Source: Limnohabitans kasalickyi (lineage in GTDB: Bacteria > Pseudomonadota > Gammaproteobacteria > Burkholderiales > Burkholderiaceae_C). From it: a stretch of DNA of 64,000 bases. The position numbers and the translations under genes were made by a program. Of the stretch, positions 42,673 through 51,597 are shown one piece after another (position 1 is the first letter of the stretch; every line of letters starts with the position of its first letter). The stretch is from contig OZ248407.1 of NCBI GenBank assembly GCA_965234325.1, positions 496,001-560,000 on the forward strand. Direction: 5' to 3'. The notes under the pieces were generated by a model, which saw only the letters and a list, made by a program, of their open reading frames with translations, was not told the DNA's origin and searched no databases.

Positions 42673-43268
42673 TGACCTGCCCCTTTGAGCGCCAATTGCT
42701 TTTCAATTTCTTGCACAAAGGATTTGTCTTGTGGCCCCGTCATGCTGCTGAAGCTTTTGACGGTTTGGCCATCGCGGCTGATGATGTATTTGTAAAAGTT
42801 CCACTTGGGCGTGGTGCCCGTTTGCTCTGTTAATTGCTTGAACAGGGGCAGCGCGTCGGGGCCACGCACGGTGGTTTTAACAAACATGGGGAACTTCACA
42901 CCAAAAGTGCTTTCGCAAAAGTCGGCAATTTTGGCGTTGCTGTCTGGTTCTTGGGAAAAATCGTTGCTGGGAAAGCCCAGCAACACCAAGCCTCGGTCTT
43001 TGTACTTGGCGTGCAAAGCTTCTAAGCCTTTGTATTGGGACGTGAAACCGCAAAAACTGGCTGTGTTCACCACCACCACCACCTGACCCGCGTATTGGCA
43101 CAGGTTTTGGGGTTTCTCGTCTTGCAGCCGCTGAACGGTGTGCTGCAGCACGCGCGGGCATGCTGTACTGACAACTTTTTCAGTCGTTGCATAGCCCGAT
43201 GTGCTTGCAAGCATTGACGCCACAATCAGGGTTCGCCAAACGTTTGTTAAAAATGAAATGTTTTTCAT
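42669..43268 (-). CDS. Exported glutathione peroxidase family protein
   Basis: A 199-residue thiol peroxidase. The N-terminus (MKNISFLTNVWRTLIVASML, then SGYA) looks like a signal peptide, so it should act in the periplasm. The peroxidatic residue is Cys73 in NTASFCGFTSQ, not selenocysteine. The tetrad motif reads FPSNDFSQEP, with Asp where animal enzymes have Gln. The KWNFYKY motif supplies Trp and Asn. It is the first gene of the set divergent from litR and may reduce lipid peroxides. Confidence 0.9.
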   Translation of the reverse strand: MKNISFLTNVWRTLIVASMLASTSGYATTEKVVSTACPRVLQHTVQRLQDEKPQNLCQYAGQVVVVVNTASFCGFTSQYKGLEALHAKYKDRGLVLLGFPSNDFSQEPDSNAKIADFCESTFGVKFPMFVKTTVRGPDALPLFKQLTEQTGTTPKWNFYKYIISRDGQTVKSFSSMTGPQDKSFVQEIEKQLALKGAGQ

Positions 43269-43298
43269 GGTTCTTTGAACATGGCTAAATTAAGGGTA

Positions 43299-43311
43299 TT
43301 GTCTGGGACAA
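43299..43311. promoter_or_regulatory. Dyad in the litR/gpx divergent spacer, putative LitR operator
   Basis: TTGTC-TGG-GACAA is a perfect 5-3-5 inverted repeat. It lies midway in the 79-base gap between the divergent gpx (start 43268) and litR (start 43348) genes. MerR-family regulators bind dyads placed within the promoter, so this is the natural operator candidate. The match to known LitR/CarH sites is not tested. Confidence 0.5.
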
Positions 43312-43347
43312 ACTGAATATCCGCTTCCGCTAACGGTCATTACATTC

Positions 43348-44289
43348 ATGAACACCTTACCCAATCCCAATGGTTCGATGTTATCCATTGCCGCTGTCGA
43401 GCGCGACACGGGCTTAGGCAAAGACACCTTACGTGTTTGGGAGCGCCGTTATGGATTTCCTGTTCCCGGGCGCGATGCCTTTGGCGAACGCAGCTACCCT
43501 TTTGAGCAAGTTGAAAAGCTGCGTGTCATCCGCCGTTTGATGGACCAAGGCCATCGCCCGGGTCGCATCGTCTCTCAGCCTCTAGAAACTTTGCTCACGC
43601 TGGGCCAAGCGCCCGAGGGTGAGGTGTTGGGGGAGATGGTCATTCCTGAGCACTTGGTGGTGCATTTTGGTTTGATCAAAAGTCACGACAGCGAAGCTTT
43701 GCAAGCCTTGCTGGCACAAGACATGGCGCGTGAGGGCTTGAGTGATTTCGTGACCGACATCGTGGCGCCTCTGCTGATATGTGTGGGTGAAGCTTGGGCT
43801 CGGGGTGACTTGGCGATTTTTGAAGAGCATTTGTTTACGGAGTGCGTCATCCGCGTCATGCGCTTAGGCATCATGACCTGCACGGTGCCTCGGCATGCGC
43901 TGGGGCCGCGTGTGTTGTTGACCACGTTCCCGCAAGAGCCGCATGGTTTGGGCTTGCTGATGTTGGAATGCGTCTTGGTGGAACAGGGATGCACCTGTTT
44001 GTCCTTGGGCACACAAACGCCGGTGCTTGACATCGCCTTTGGGGCCGTGGCGCACCGGGTGGATGTGGTGGCTTTGAGCTTCAGCAGCTTGGTCAAACCC
44101 AACGATGTTGTGGAGGGTCTGCACGAGTTGAGACGTCATTTGACCGACGCTGTCAGTGTTTGGGCCGGTGGACAAGCTTTGGCGTTGAGGCGGCGCAAGA
44201 TCCCTCAAGTGGACATTTTGGGTGGCTTTGCCGATGTCGCCTTGCAGGTGAAGCGCTGGCGCATTGCCGCCCTAAAATTGAGAAAATGA
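43348..44289 (+). CDS. litR: MerR-family regulator with cobalamin-binding domain (LitR/CarH photoreceptor type)
   Basis: A 313-residue regulator. The N-terminal MerR winged helix is LSIAAVERDTGLGKDTLRVWERRYGFP, followed by EQVEKLRVIRRLMDQGHRPG. The central helical part contains W150-x9-E160-H161 (AWARGDLAIFEEH), the motif that caps the adenosyl group in CarH. The C-terminal Rossmann domain has EPHGLGLLMLE, where His199 is in the place of the cobalamin lower ligand. Such proteins bind DNA in the dark with adenosylcobalamin and let go in light. Divergent from gpx and overlapping the next gene (ATGA). Confidence 0.9.
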   Translation: MNTLPNPNGSMLSIAAVERDTGLGKDTLRVWERRYGFPVPGRDAFGERSYPFEQVEKLRVIRRLMDQGHRPGRIVSQPLETLLTLGQAPEGEVLGEMVIPEHLVVHFGLIKSHDSEALQALLAQDMAREGLSDFVTDIVAPLLICVGEAWARGDLAIFEEHLFTECVIRVMRLGIMTCTVPRHALGPRVLLTTFPQEPHGLGLLMLECVLVEQGCTCLSLGTQTPVLDIAFGAVAHRVDVVALSFSSLVKPNDVVEGLHELRRHLTDAVSVWAGGQALALRRRKIPQVDILGGFADVALQVKRWRIAALKLRK

Positions 44290-44789
44290 CCCTACCCACT
44301 CTGCCCGCCCCCGCTTTTTTGTCTAAATTGGTGTCGCGTGCCGACGCCCCAGCTCGGTTAGCCTCTTTGCGTGCGCAAGGGCCGGTGGTCTTCACCAATG
44401 GTGTGTTTGACGTGTTGCATCGCGGCCACGCCAGCTATTTGGCGCAAGCGCGTTCCTTAGGCGGTAGTTTGGTGGTAGCGCTCAACAGCGACGCCTCTGC
44501 GCGGCGCCTGGGCAAAGGCCCAGACCGTCCTTTGAACAACGAGGCGGACCGCGCGGCCTTGATGGCCGCCTTGGAGTCGGTCAGCTTGGTGACGTGGTTT
44601 GACGAGGACACACCGTTAGAGCTGATCAGCGAATTGCGCCCCGACGTGTTGGTCAAAGGCGGCGACTACAACATGGCCAAACTGGCCGAGACCCAAGTGG
44701 TGCTGGCCTATGGTGGCCGTGCCCAGGCTATTCCTTTTGTAGACGGTTATTCCACCACCGCCTTGGTGAAAAAAATACGCCAAGGCTGA
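44286..44789 (+). CDS. rfaE2: D-glycero-beta-D-manno-heptose 1-phosphate adenylyltransferase
   Basis: A 167-residue stand-alone form of the second domain of HldE. It makes ADP-heptose for the LPS inner core. The nucleotidyltransferase motif is FTNGVFDVLHRGHASYL (HxGH). LVVALNSDAS, PLNNEADRA and VKGGDY are also typical. The start is fixed by the ATGA overlap with litR, so it is translationally coupled to the regulator. The kinase partner (rfaE1) is not in the window. Confidence 0.95.
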   Translation: MTLPTLPAPAFLSKLVSRADAPARLASLRAQGPVVFTNGVFDVLHRGHASYLAQARSLGGSLVVALNSDASARRLGKGPDRPLNNEADRAALMAALESVSLVTWFDEDTPLELISELRPDVLVKGGDYNMAKLAETQVVLAYGGRAQAIPFVDGYSTTALVKKIRQG

Positions 44790-44793
44790 CTTG

Positions 44794-47532
44794 TTAGGCG
44801 AACACCGCTTGCCACAGCGCCAAGATGGCGGCGCGCTCTTGGGCCAATTCAGCGAGCGGCACCTGGGTCGGTAACTCATCCAAACGCGCACGGTGCTGAA
44901 CTCGGCGCAGTTCTCGGTAAGCGCTGCCAGCAGCAACACCCACCCCCAAGGGCAGCAACCCAGCCATTTCGGCATGTTGCAGCACGGCGATGTTGCCCAC
45001 GTTGTCCAACAACGCGGGGTGTTTTTTGGCGAACGCCAGCACCAAAAACTGCACGGCAAACTCCACGTCCACCATGCCGCCGGCGCTGTGCTTCACGTCA
45101 AAGAAGCCTTCTTTCACGGGGCGCGCGGCGCGCAGCTTGTCGCGCATGCCTACAATTTCTGCGCGCAACGCAGCAGGGTCTCGAGGTGCGTTGCTCACGT
45201 TGGCCCGAACCGTGTCAAAGCGTGCTTTCAGATCGGGCATGCCAATGCAAAACCGTGCCCGCGTCATGGCTTGGTGTTCCCATGTCCAAGCGGTGTTGTT
45301 GCCGCGTTGTTCTTGGTAATTGGCGTAGGCCTCGAAGGTGGAGACCAGCAGGCCCGAGTTGCCGTTGGGTCGCAAGGCGGTGTCGATCTCGTACAAATCA
45401 CCTTCACTGGTTTTCACGCTCAGCCAGTTGATGAGCTTGCGCACAAAAGTGGCGTAAATCTCGCCAGCTTGCGGGTGTGTGTCTTCGACCACAAACACGA
45501 TGTCTAAATCGCTGCCATAGCCCAGTTCTTTGCCACCCAATTTGCCATAGGCCAAGATCGCAAATTGCGGCTCTTCGCGGTGGCGCTGCTTGATGTTTTG
45601 CCACACCCAACGGCTGGTGATTTTGAGCAGGCTGTCGGCCAGTGCACTCAAGTCGTCCGCCACTTGCTCGACGCTGATCCGCTGTTCCACATCGCGTGCC
45701 AAGGTGCGAAACACTTCGGCATGGTGGGCACGGCGCAGCAAGTTGAGCAGCGTTTCTTCGTCGGCTTGGTTGGTCGACTGCAGGGCTTGCCGGCGCTGCT
45801 CGAGTTCTTTTTCAAACACGGCCGCGTCAAACCGTTCGCGCAGCAAAGCGGGGCTGGCCAATTCGTCGATCACGCCCGGGTGTTGCAGCAAATACTTCGC
45901 AGGCCAGCGCGCCAGTCCCAGCAGGCGTAGCAACTGCTCATGCACCCGTGGTCGCTCGACCAGCAAGGCCAAATAGCTCTCGCGACGCAGCAGCGGCTCC
46001 ATCCAGTCGCACCAGCGCACGGCAGCTTCTTCGCTCACGCGGCCTTCTTCGACCCACGCGTTGGTGCGTTGCAAGAGTTTGAGCAGCCGTTGCATGACTT
46101 CATCGCGCAGGGTACGGATGCGAGGCTGCTCGGCCCAGTCGGTCACGCGCAGCGCCAAACGGGCATTCAATTCGGGCAGCAAGGTCGTCAAGCGCATGCT
46201 GTCGTTGACCGCGGCCGGGTGGCTCGCGTTCGCGCCAGCGGCGCCCGTTGATGCGTTCGCGTCTTCGCCTTGACCCAGCAAGTGGTCGAACTCGTAGGCG
46301 ACGAGTTCGCGGTGGCCGCCGAGCTGTGCCAAAAAGGCGGGCACGTCGGCAAAGCCCATGGTTTGGGCGATCCACAACAAATCAGCTTCAGCCGTGGGCA
46401 GTTGGTGGGTTTGCTGGTCGTCCAAGTACTGAATGCGGTGTTCCACTTGACGCAAAAACACATAGGCCTTGGCCAGCGCGTCGGCGGTGGATGCGGGCAT
46501 GAGCTTGGCGTCACCAAGGCGTTGTAAGGCGTCTAAGGTTGGGCGCGTGCGCAGTTCTGGGTAGTGCCCGCCGCGCACCACCTGCAGCAGCTGCACCGTG
46601 AACTCGATTTCACGAATCCCACCGCGACCCAGCTTGACATCGTTCGCGCGCTCAGGCCGCCCGGCGCTTTGGCTGAGGGTGTGGTGGCGGATTTGTTGGT
46701 GCAAGTTACGCAATGCCGCAAACACGCTGTAGTCGAGGTAGCGGCGAAACACAAAGGGCAGCACGGTGTCACGCAACTCGGCGGCGTTGCGCAAGGCATT
46801 CAGTGGCTCACTGAAAGGGGCCACCACACGGCTTTTCAGCCAAGCAAAGCGCTCCCACTCGCGCCCTTGCACCAAGAAGTAATCTTCCAGTGCCTGACGC
46901 GACACCACGCTGGGGCCAGAGTTGCCGTTGGGTCGTAGCGCCAAGTCCATGCGAAAGACGAAGCCGTGCTCGGTGGTATCGCCAATTTGGCTGTAAATCA
47001 GCTTCACCGCCTTGGCGAAATAGTCGTGGTTGCTGATGCGCCCGCGTCCGTCAGGCTTGCCGGCTGTGTCGCCATCTTCGTCGTACACATAAATCAGGTC
47101 GATGTCGCTCGATACATTCAATTCGCGTGCGCCCAGCTTGCCCATGCCAATGATCCAAAGTACTGCCCGCGCGCCGTTGGGGGCCAAAGGCGCGCCGTGC
47201 AAGGCGTCCAGCTGCTGTTGCGCTTGAACGCACGCCACATCGAGGCTGAACTCCGCCAACTCGGTCATGGCACGCGTTACCACGCCCAAGGGCGCCTGTT
47301 GGGTGGTGTCGAGCACCACCAAGCGCTCCATCACGCACTGGCGCAACATGCGCAGGGCGTCATTGCTGCTGTGCTGCTGGCGCAAGGTGTCAAAACAGGC
47401 TTGCATCGTGGCCCGCACCGGCTCGCCCGCAGGCAGGGCGAGCAAGTCATCGCCATACCGCCGCCGCAGACGCTGCACCAAGCGTGAATGCGCACTGAAG
47501 TCGCCGGTCGAGGGGGGGATAATTCCAGTCAC
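44794..47532 (-). CDS. glnE: Bifunctional glutamine synthetase adenylyltransferase/adenylyl-removing enzyme
   Basis: A 912-residue enzyme that adenylylates and deadenylylates glutamine synthetase in response to PII. Two nucleotidyltransferase domains are visible: GMGKLGARELNVSSDIDLIYVYD in the N-terminal half (adenylyl-removing) and YGKLGGKELGYGSDLDIVFV in the C-terminal half (adenylylating), each with the DxD pair. The GTG start at 47532 gives a length near the family norm. It lies only 12 bases from the divergent yhdP start, and a TTG/GTG near residue 18 is an alternative. Confidence 0.96.
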   Translation of the reverse strand: MTGIIPPSTGDFSAHSRLVQRLRRRYGDDLLALPAGEPVRATMQACFDTLRQQHSSNDALRMLRQCVMERLVVLDTTQQAPLGVVTRAMTELAEFSLDVACVQAQQQLDALHGAPLAPNGARAVLWIIGMGKLGARELNVSSDIDLIYVYDEDGDTAGKPDGRGRISNHDYFAKAVKLIYSQIGDTTEHGFVFRMDLALRPNGNSGPSVVSRQALEDYFLVQGREWERFAWLKSRVVAPFSEPLNALRNAAELRDTVLPFVFRRYLDYSVFAALRNLHQQIRHHTLSQSAGRPERANDVKLGRGGIREIEFTVQLLQVVRGGHYPELRTRPTLDALQRLGDAKLMPASTADALAKAYVFLRQVEHRIQYLDDQQTHQLPTAEADLLWIAQTMGFADVPAFLAQLGGHRELVAYEFDHLLGQGEDANASTGAAGANASHPAAVNDSMRLTTLLPELNARLALRVTDWAEQPRIRTLRDEVMQRLLKLLQRTNAWVEEGRVSEEAAVRWCDWMEPLLRRESYLALLVERPRVHEQLLRLLGLARWPAKYLLQHPGVIDELASPALLRERFDAAVFEKELEQRRQALQSTNQADEETLLNLLRRAHHAEVFRTLARDVEQRISVEQVADDLSALADSLLKITSRWVWQNIKQRHREEPQFAILAYGKLGGKELGYGSDLDIVFVVEDTHPQAGEIYATFVRKLINWLSVKTSEGDLYEIDTALRPNGNSGLLVSTFEAYANYQEQRGNNTAWTWEHQAMTRARFCIGMPDLKARFDTVRANVSNAPRDPAALRAEIVGMRDKLRAARPVKEGFFDVKHSAGGMVDVEFAVQFLVLAFAKKHPALLDNVGNIAVLQHAEMAGLLPLGVGVAAGSAYRELRRVQHRARLDELPTQVPLAELAQERAAILALWQAVFA

Positions 47533-47544
47533 GTTGTAAGCACC

Positions 47545-50500
47545 ATGAATAAATTGTCAGATCTGTCAGCTCCACCCCTTGCGCCACTGGCCAAACCTTC
47601 GCGTTGGTCGCGCGCGGTTTATGCGGCCTTGTGGGCGGTGGGCACCGTGTGGCTGTTCATGATCTTGGCGTGGAGCACCTTGAACATGTTCATTGTGCCG
47701 CGCATCGGCGATTACCGAGAAATGCTTCAAACCCAAGCCTCGCGGGCTGTGGGCATGCCCGTGAAGATTGGCCGCATCACGGCTGAAGGGGGTTGGTGGG
47801 TGCCTTTGTTCGACATTCACGACTTACAAGTGTTCGATGCCCAAGGCCATGAAGCTTTGACGTTGTCGCGTGTGCAGGTGGCCCTGTCACCGCGATCGCT
47901 GGTGCGGGGTCAGTTTGAGCAACTCACCATCGACCGCCCTGAACTTGACATCCGTCGTGACAGCGCGGGCCATGTCTGGGTGGCCGGCATTGACACGGGG
48001 GCTTCTGCGGGTGACGGCCGTGGTGCCGATTGGTTCTTCTCTCAACCCGAGTTTTTGATACGCGACGGTGTGGTGCGTTGGCGTGACGAGTTGCGCTTTG
48101 GCGAACAAGCGCCTGAGTTGGTCATGTCCGATGTGGCCTTGGTCATCCAAAACCACTGGCTGCACCACGACGTGCGACTGGATGCCACGCCCCCTCTTGC
48201 GTTGGGAGAGCGCTTTTCTTTGCGCGGCAAGTTCAAGCAATCACCTTGGCAGCGGGCGGGCGACATCGCGCAATGGCGCGGCGAGCTGTTTGCCGACGCA
48301 CCGCATTTGGACCTGTCTACCCTGCAGCAATGGCTGGCCATGGAGCCCGATCGGTCGCTGCAAGAAGGCCGTGGCGCGTTGCGGCTGTGGGCCGATGTGG
48401 CCTACGGCCAACTCATTGGCCTCAGTGCAGACATGGCGTTGGACGAGGTGAAGGCCAGCTTGGGCGCCAACCTCCAGCCCCTGGACTTGCGTCATGTCCA
48501 GGGCCGTTTGGCGGTCAATTGGCAAGCCGATGAGGTCAGCCTGAGCAGTGAAGATTTGGTGTTTGACACCCAAGACGGCGCGCATTGGCCCGGCGGCGTG
48601 TTGCGTGCCAAATGGAAAACCAACGACGTCTCAGCCGGCACACTCCGTGCTGACCGTCTCGATTTGGCTGCTTTGGTGCAAATCAGCCAGCGCCTTCCTT
48701 TGCCCGACACGGCACGCGCTCTGCTGGCCCGGGTTCAGCCGAAAGGTCAAGTGAACCAACTCAGCGCCACTTGGCAACGCACGACCCCACCCAAAGGCGA
48801 CCCTGAACTGGCCTACACGGCGCGTGGGACTGTGCAGCAGTTCTCACTCCAACGCGACACCGTGGCCGACAGCCCACTGGCCACTTTGCCGGGTGTGCAG
48901 GGGGCGCAGCTTGAGTTTGATCTGACGCAGCGCGGTGGCAAAGCCAAGCTCAATATCCAAGATGGCAGTTTGACCCTGCCCCTCGGATTGGATGAGCCCC
49001 GCATCGTGCTGCAAGACGCGTCGGCGCAACTGGGGTGGGACCTCAATGGCGACCAAATGCAGGTCAATGTCACCCAAGGCCGTGTGAGCAACCCTGATTT
49101 GGCAGGTGACTTCAGCGGCAGCTGGAAAACAGGTCTAAGCCCTGCACGCTTGCCGGGTGTACTGGATCTAACGGCCAACTTCAGCCGCGTCCAAGTGGCT
49201 CAGGTTTATCGCTATTTGCCCAACACCTTGTCTGCTTCCGTGCGTGGCTATGTGCAGGAGGCGGTGAAAGCAGGCGTTGCCAGCAACGTCAAACTGCGTT
49301 TGCGTGGCAACTTGGATGACATGCCGTTTAACAACCCCAAGCTGGGGGAGTTCCGCATTTCCGCACAAATCGCCCAAGGCCAATATGCCTATGTGCCTGC
49401 CAAGCTCGGTACCCCTGCCTTGCAGCAATGGCCGAGTTTGACCGCGCTCAATGGCGAGCTGGTGTTCGAGCGCAGTGCCTTGCATTTCAAAGGCAACACC
49501 CAACTGACGGGGGCGCCCAAAGTGATGTGGCGCAAGGTGGAGGCGCACATTCCCAACCTCGACAAGGCGGTGGTCAGCGTGTTGGGGGAAGCGCGCGGGC
49601 CCTTGCCAGAGGTGTTGGCCATGGTGTCGCAATCGGCTTTGAACGAGTTGACCGACCAAGTCCTGGACCAAAGCCAAGCCAGCGGCGATGCGGATTACAA
49701 ACTCAGTTTGAGCGTGCCCCTGGACGCACCGAATAAAACCAAGGTGCAAGGCAGCGTCACGTTTGCCGACAACGAGTTGCAGGTCATGCCGGGCATTCCG
49801 GTACTCAGCCGTACGCGCGGCATGCTGCAGTTCAACGAGCGCGGCCTCAGTCTTAAAAACTTGCGCACCCGAGCTTTGGGGGGTGAGGCACAAATTGATG
49901 GCGGCTTGTCATTTGAGGCCGCTGCGGGTGAATCGCCTTTGCAACTCAGAATCAACGGCAACCTCACCGCCGAGGGCTTGCGCCAGGCGCGTGAGCTGGG
50001 GTTTGCTTCGCGTTTGGCGCAGCGGGCCTCGGGGGCCTCCTCGTACACCGCCACTGTGGGGTTGCGTCGCGGCCAACCTGAGTTGTTGATCAACAGCGAT
50101 TTGCGCGGCATGGCTTTGAATTTGCCCGTGCCCATGGCCAAGGCTGCCGTATCGACCTTGCCCTTGCGTGTGGAGATGCAGCTGACGCGTGAATCCTTGG
50201 CCCCCAAAAGCCGCGTGTTACAAGACCAAATCAAAGTCAGCGTGGGGCGTGTGCTGGCGCTGGCGTATGTGCGTGACCTGAGCGGTGCACGCACACGCGT
50301 CTTGCGCGGGGGCATTGCCGTCGGCCCCGAGGTGGTGGATAACTTGACGCCGCGCGACAGCGGCGTTGGATTGAATTTGCAATTGCCGTTTGTCGATTTA
50401 GACGCCTGGAACCAAGCCCTGAGCCAATTCACAGGCCTGCCTTTGGTCAATGCTTCAGCCAAGTCTGACAAGACGGCTGTGGTGGGTCAAGAGGCTGCAG

Positions 50501-51597
50501 CCTCGGACGAGGCGCAAGACTATGTGCCCCAAGTGCTGGTGATGCGCGCAGACCAACTCAAGGTGGCGGAGCGTGCCATTCACCGTGTGTTGGTGGGCGG
50601 CACGCGTGTCGGTGAGGTGTGGCGCGTCAACCTCAGCGCGGATGAGTTGAATGGTTCGGCCGAGGTGCGTCCCGCCAACGGCAACACGCCAGCCCAGTTG
50701 TTCGCCCGCTTGGCCTACCTCAACATTCCGCCCAGCTTGGTACCCGAGGTGGAGAACCTGTTGACCGAAGAGCCCAGCAGCATTCCTGCGCTGGACATTG
50801 TGGTGAACGAGCTCACCCTGCGCGGCAAAAAATTAGGCCGTTTAGAAATTGAAGCCGTCAACCGCGTGGGTGCCAACGCGGCCCGTGAGTGGCACTTGAA
50901 CAAACTCAACCTCATCGTGCCCGAGGCCACCTTCAGCGCCAATGGCAACTGGACGTCCGATGGCCCACGCTTGCAGCGCACGAAGCTCAATTGGCAGCTC
51001 GATGTCCGCAACAGCGGTGAGCTGTTGACCCGCCTGGGCACGCCAGACGCCATCCGCAACGGCCATGGCCGCTTAGAAGGTCAAGTGACGTGGCAGGGCT
51101 CGCCCATCACCTTGGACTACCCCAGCATGGCGGGCAAGCTCAATCTGAACATTGAAAAAGGCCAATTCTTGAAAACCGACCCTGGCGCCGCGCGTTTGTT
51201 GGGTGTGTTGAATTTGCAAGCCCTACCGCGTCGTTTGACGCTCGATTTCAGCGATGTTTTCAGCGAAGGTTTTTCCTTTGACTTCGTGCGTGGCGACGTG
51301 CGCATTGAACAAGGCGTGGCCTTCACCAACAACCTGCAAATGAAGGGGGTGGTGGCGGGCGCCTTGCTGGAAGGTCGTGCCGACTTGGCGCGTGAAACCC
51401 AAGACCTCAAGGTGGTGGTGGTTCCCGAAATCAATGCGGGTACAGCGTCGCTGTACATGGCCACCATCAATCCCGTGATTGGCCTGACCAGCTACTTGGC
51501 GCAGTTGCTGCTGAGTCGACCCTTGGTGCGAGCCGCCACCAGCGAATTTCGCATTGATGGCACATGGGCCAACCCTCGCGTGACCAAGGTGGACTGA
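47545..51597 (+). CDS. yhdP: YhdP family AsmA-like protein, envelope lipid transport
   Basis: A 1350-residue protein with one N-terminal membrane anchor (about residues 20-45, VYAALWAVGTVWLFMILAWS) and a very long periplasmic repeat of beta-strands. The C-terminal AsmA-like region includes TDPGAARLLGVLNLQALPRRL. The length and ends match the TIGR02099/DUF3971 family. E. coli YhdP bridges the inner and outer membrane and moves phospholipids. A GATAAT -10-like element lies at 47518-47523. The stop overlaps the next start as TGATG. Confidence 0.94.
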   Translation: MNKLSDLSAPPLAPLAKPSRWSRAVYAALWAVGTVWLFMILAWSTLNMFIVPRIGDYREMLQTQASRAVGMPVKIGRITAEGGWWVPLFDIHDLQVFDAQGHEALTLSRVQVALSPRSLVRGQFEQLTIDRPELDIRRDSAGHVWVAGIDTGASAGDGRGADWFFSQPEFLIRDGVVRWRDELRFGEQAPELVMSDVALVIQNHWLHHDVRLDATPPLALGERFSLRGKFKQSPWQRAGDIAQWRGELFADAPHLDLSTLQQWLAMEPDRSLQEGRGALRLWADVAYGQLIGLSADMALDEVKASLGANLQPLDLRHVQGRLAVNWQADEVSLSSEDLVFDTQDGAHWPGGVLRAKWKTNDVSAGTLRADRLDLAALVQISQRLPLPDTARALLARVQPKGQVNQLSATWQRTTPPKGDPELAYTARGTVQQFSLQRDTVADSPLATLPGVQGAQLEFDLTQRGGKAKLNIQDGSLTLPLGLDEPRIVLQDASAQLGWDLNGDQMQVNVTQGRVSNPDLAGDFSGSWKTGLSPARLPGVLDLTANFSRVQVAQVYRYLPNTLSASVRGYVQEAVKAGVASNVKLRLRGNLDDMPFNNPKLGEFRISAQIAQGQYAYVPAKLGTPALQQWPSLTALNGELVFERSALHFKGNTQLTGAPKVMWRKVEAHIPNLDKAVVSVLGEARGPLPEVLAMVSQSALNELTDQVLDQSQASGDADYKLSLSVPLDAPNKTKVQGSVTFADNELQVMPGIPVLSRTRGMLQFNERGLSLKNLRTRALGGEAQIDGGLSFEAAAGESPLQLRINGNLTAEGLRQARELGFASRLAQRASGASSYTATVGLRRGQPELLINSDLRGMALNLPVPMAKAAVSTLPLRVEMQLTRESLAPKSRVLQDQIKVSVGRVLALAYVRDLSGARTRVLRGGIAVGPEVVDNLTPRDSGVGLNLQLPFVDLDAWNQALSQFTGLPLVNASAKSDKTAVVGQEAAASDEAQDYVPQVLVMRADQLKVAERAIHRVLVGGTRVGEVWRVNLSADELNGSAEVRPANGNTPAQLFARLAYLNIPPSLVPEVENLLTEEPSSIPALDIVVNELTLRGKKLGRLEIEAVNRVGANAAREWHLNKLNLIVPEATFSANGNWTSDGPRLQRTKLNWQLDVRNSGELLTRLGTPDAIRNGHGRLEGQVTWQGSPITLDYPSMAGKLNLNIEKGQFLKTDPGAARLLGVLNLQALPRRLTLDFSDVFSEGFSFDFVRGDVRIEQGVAFTNNLQMKGVVAGALLEGRADLARETQDLKVVVVPEINAGTASLYMATINPVIGLTSYLAQLLLSRPLVRAATSEFRIDGTWANPRVTKVD

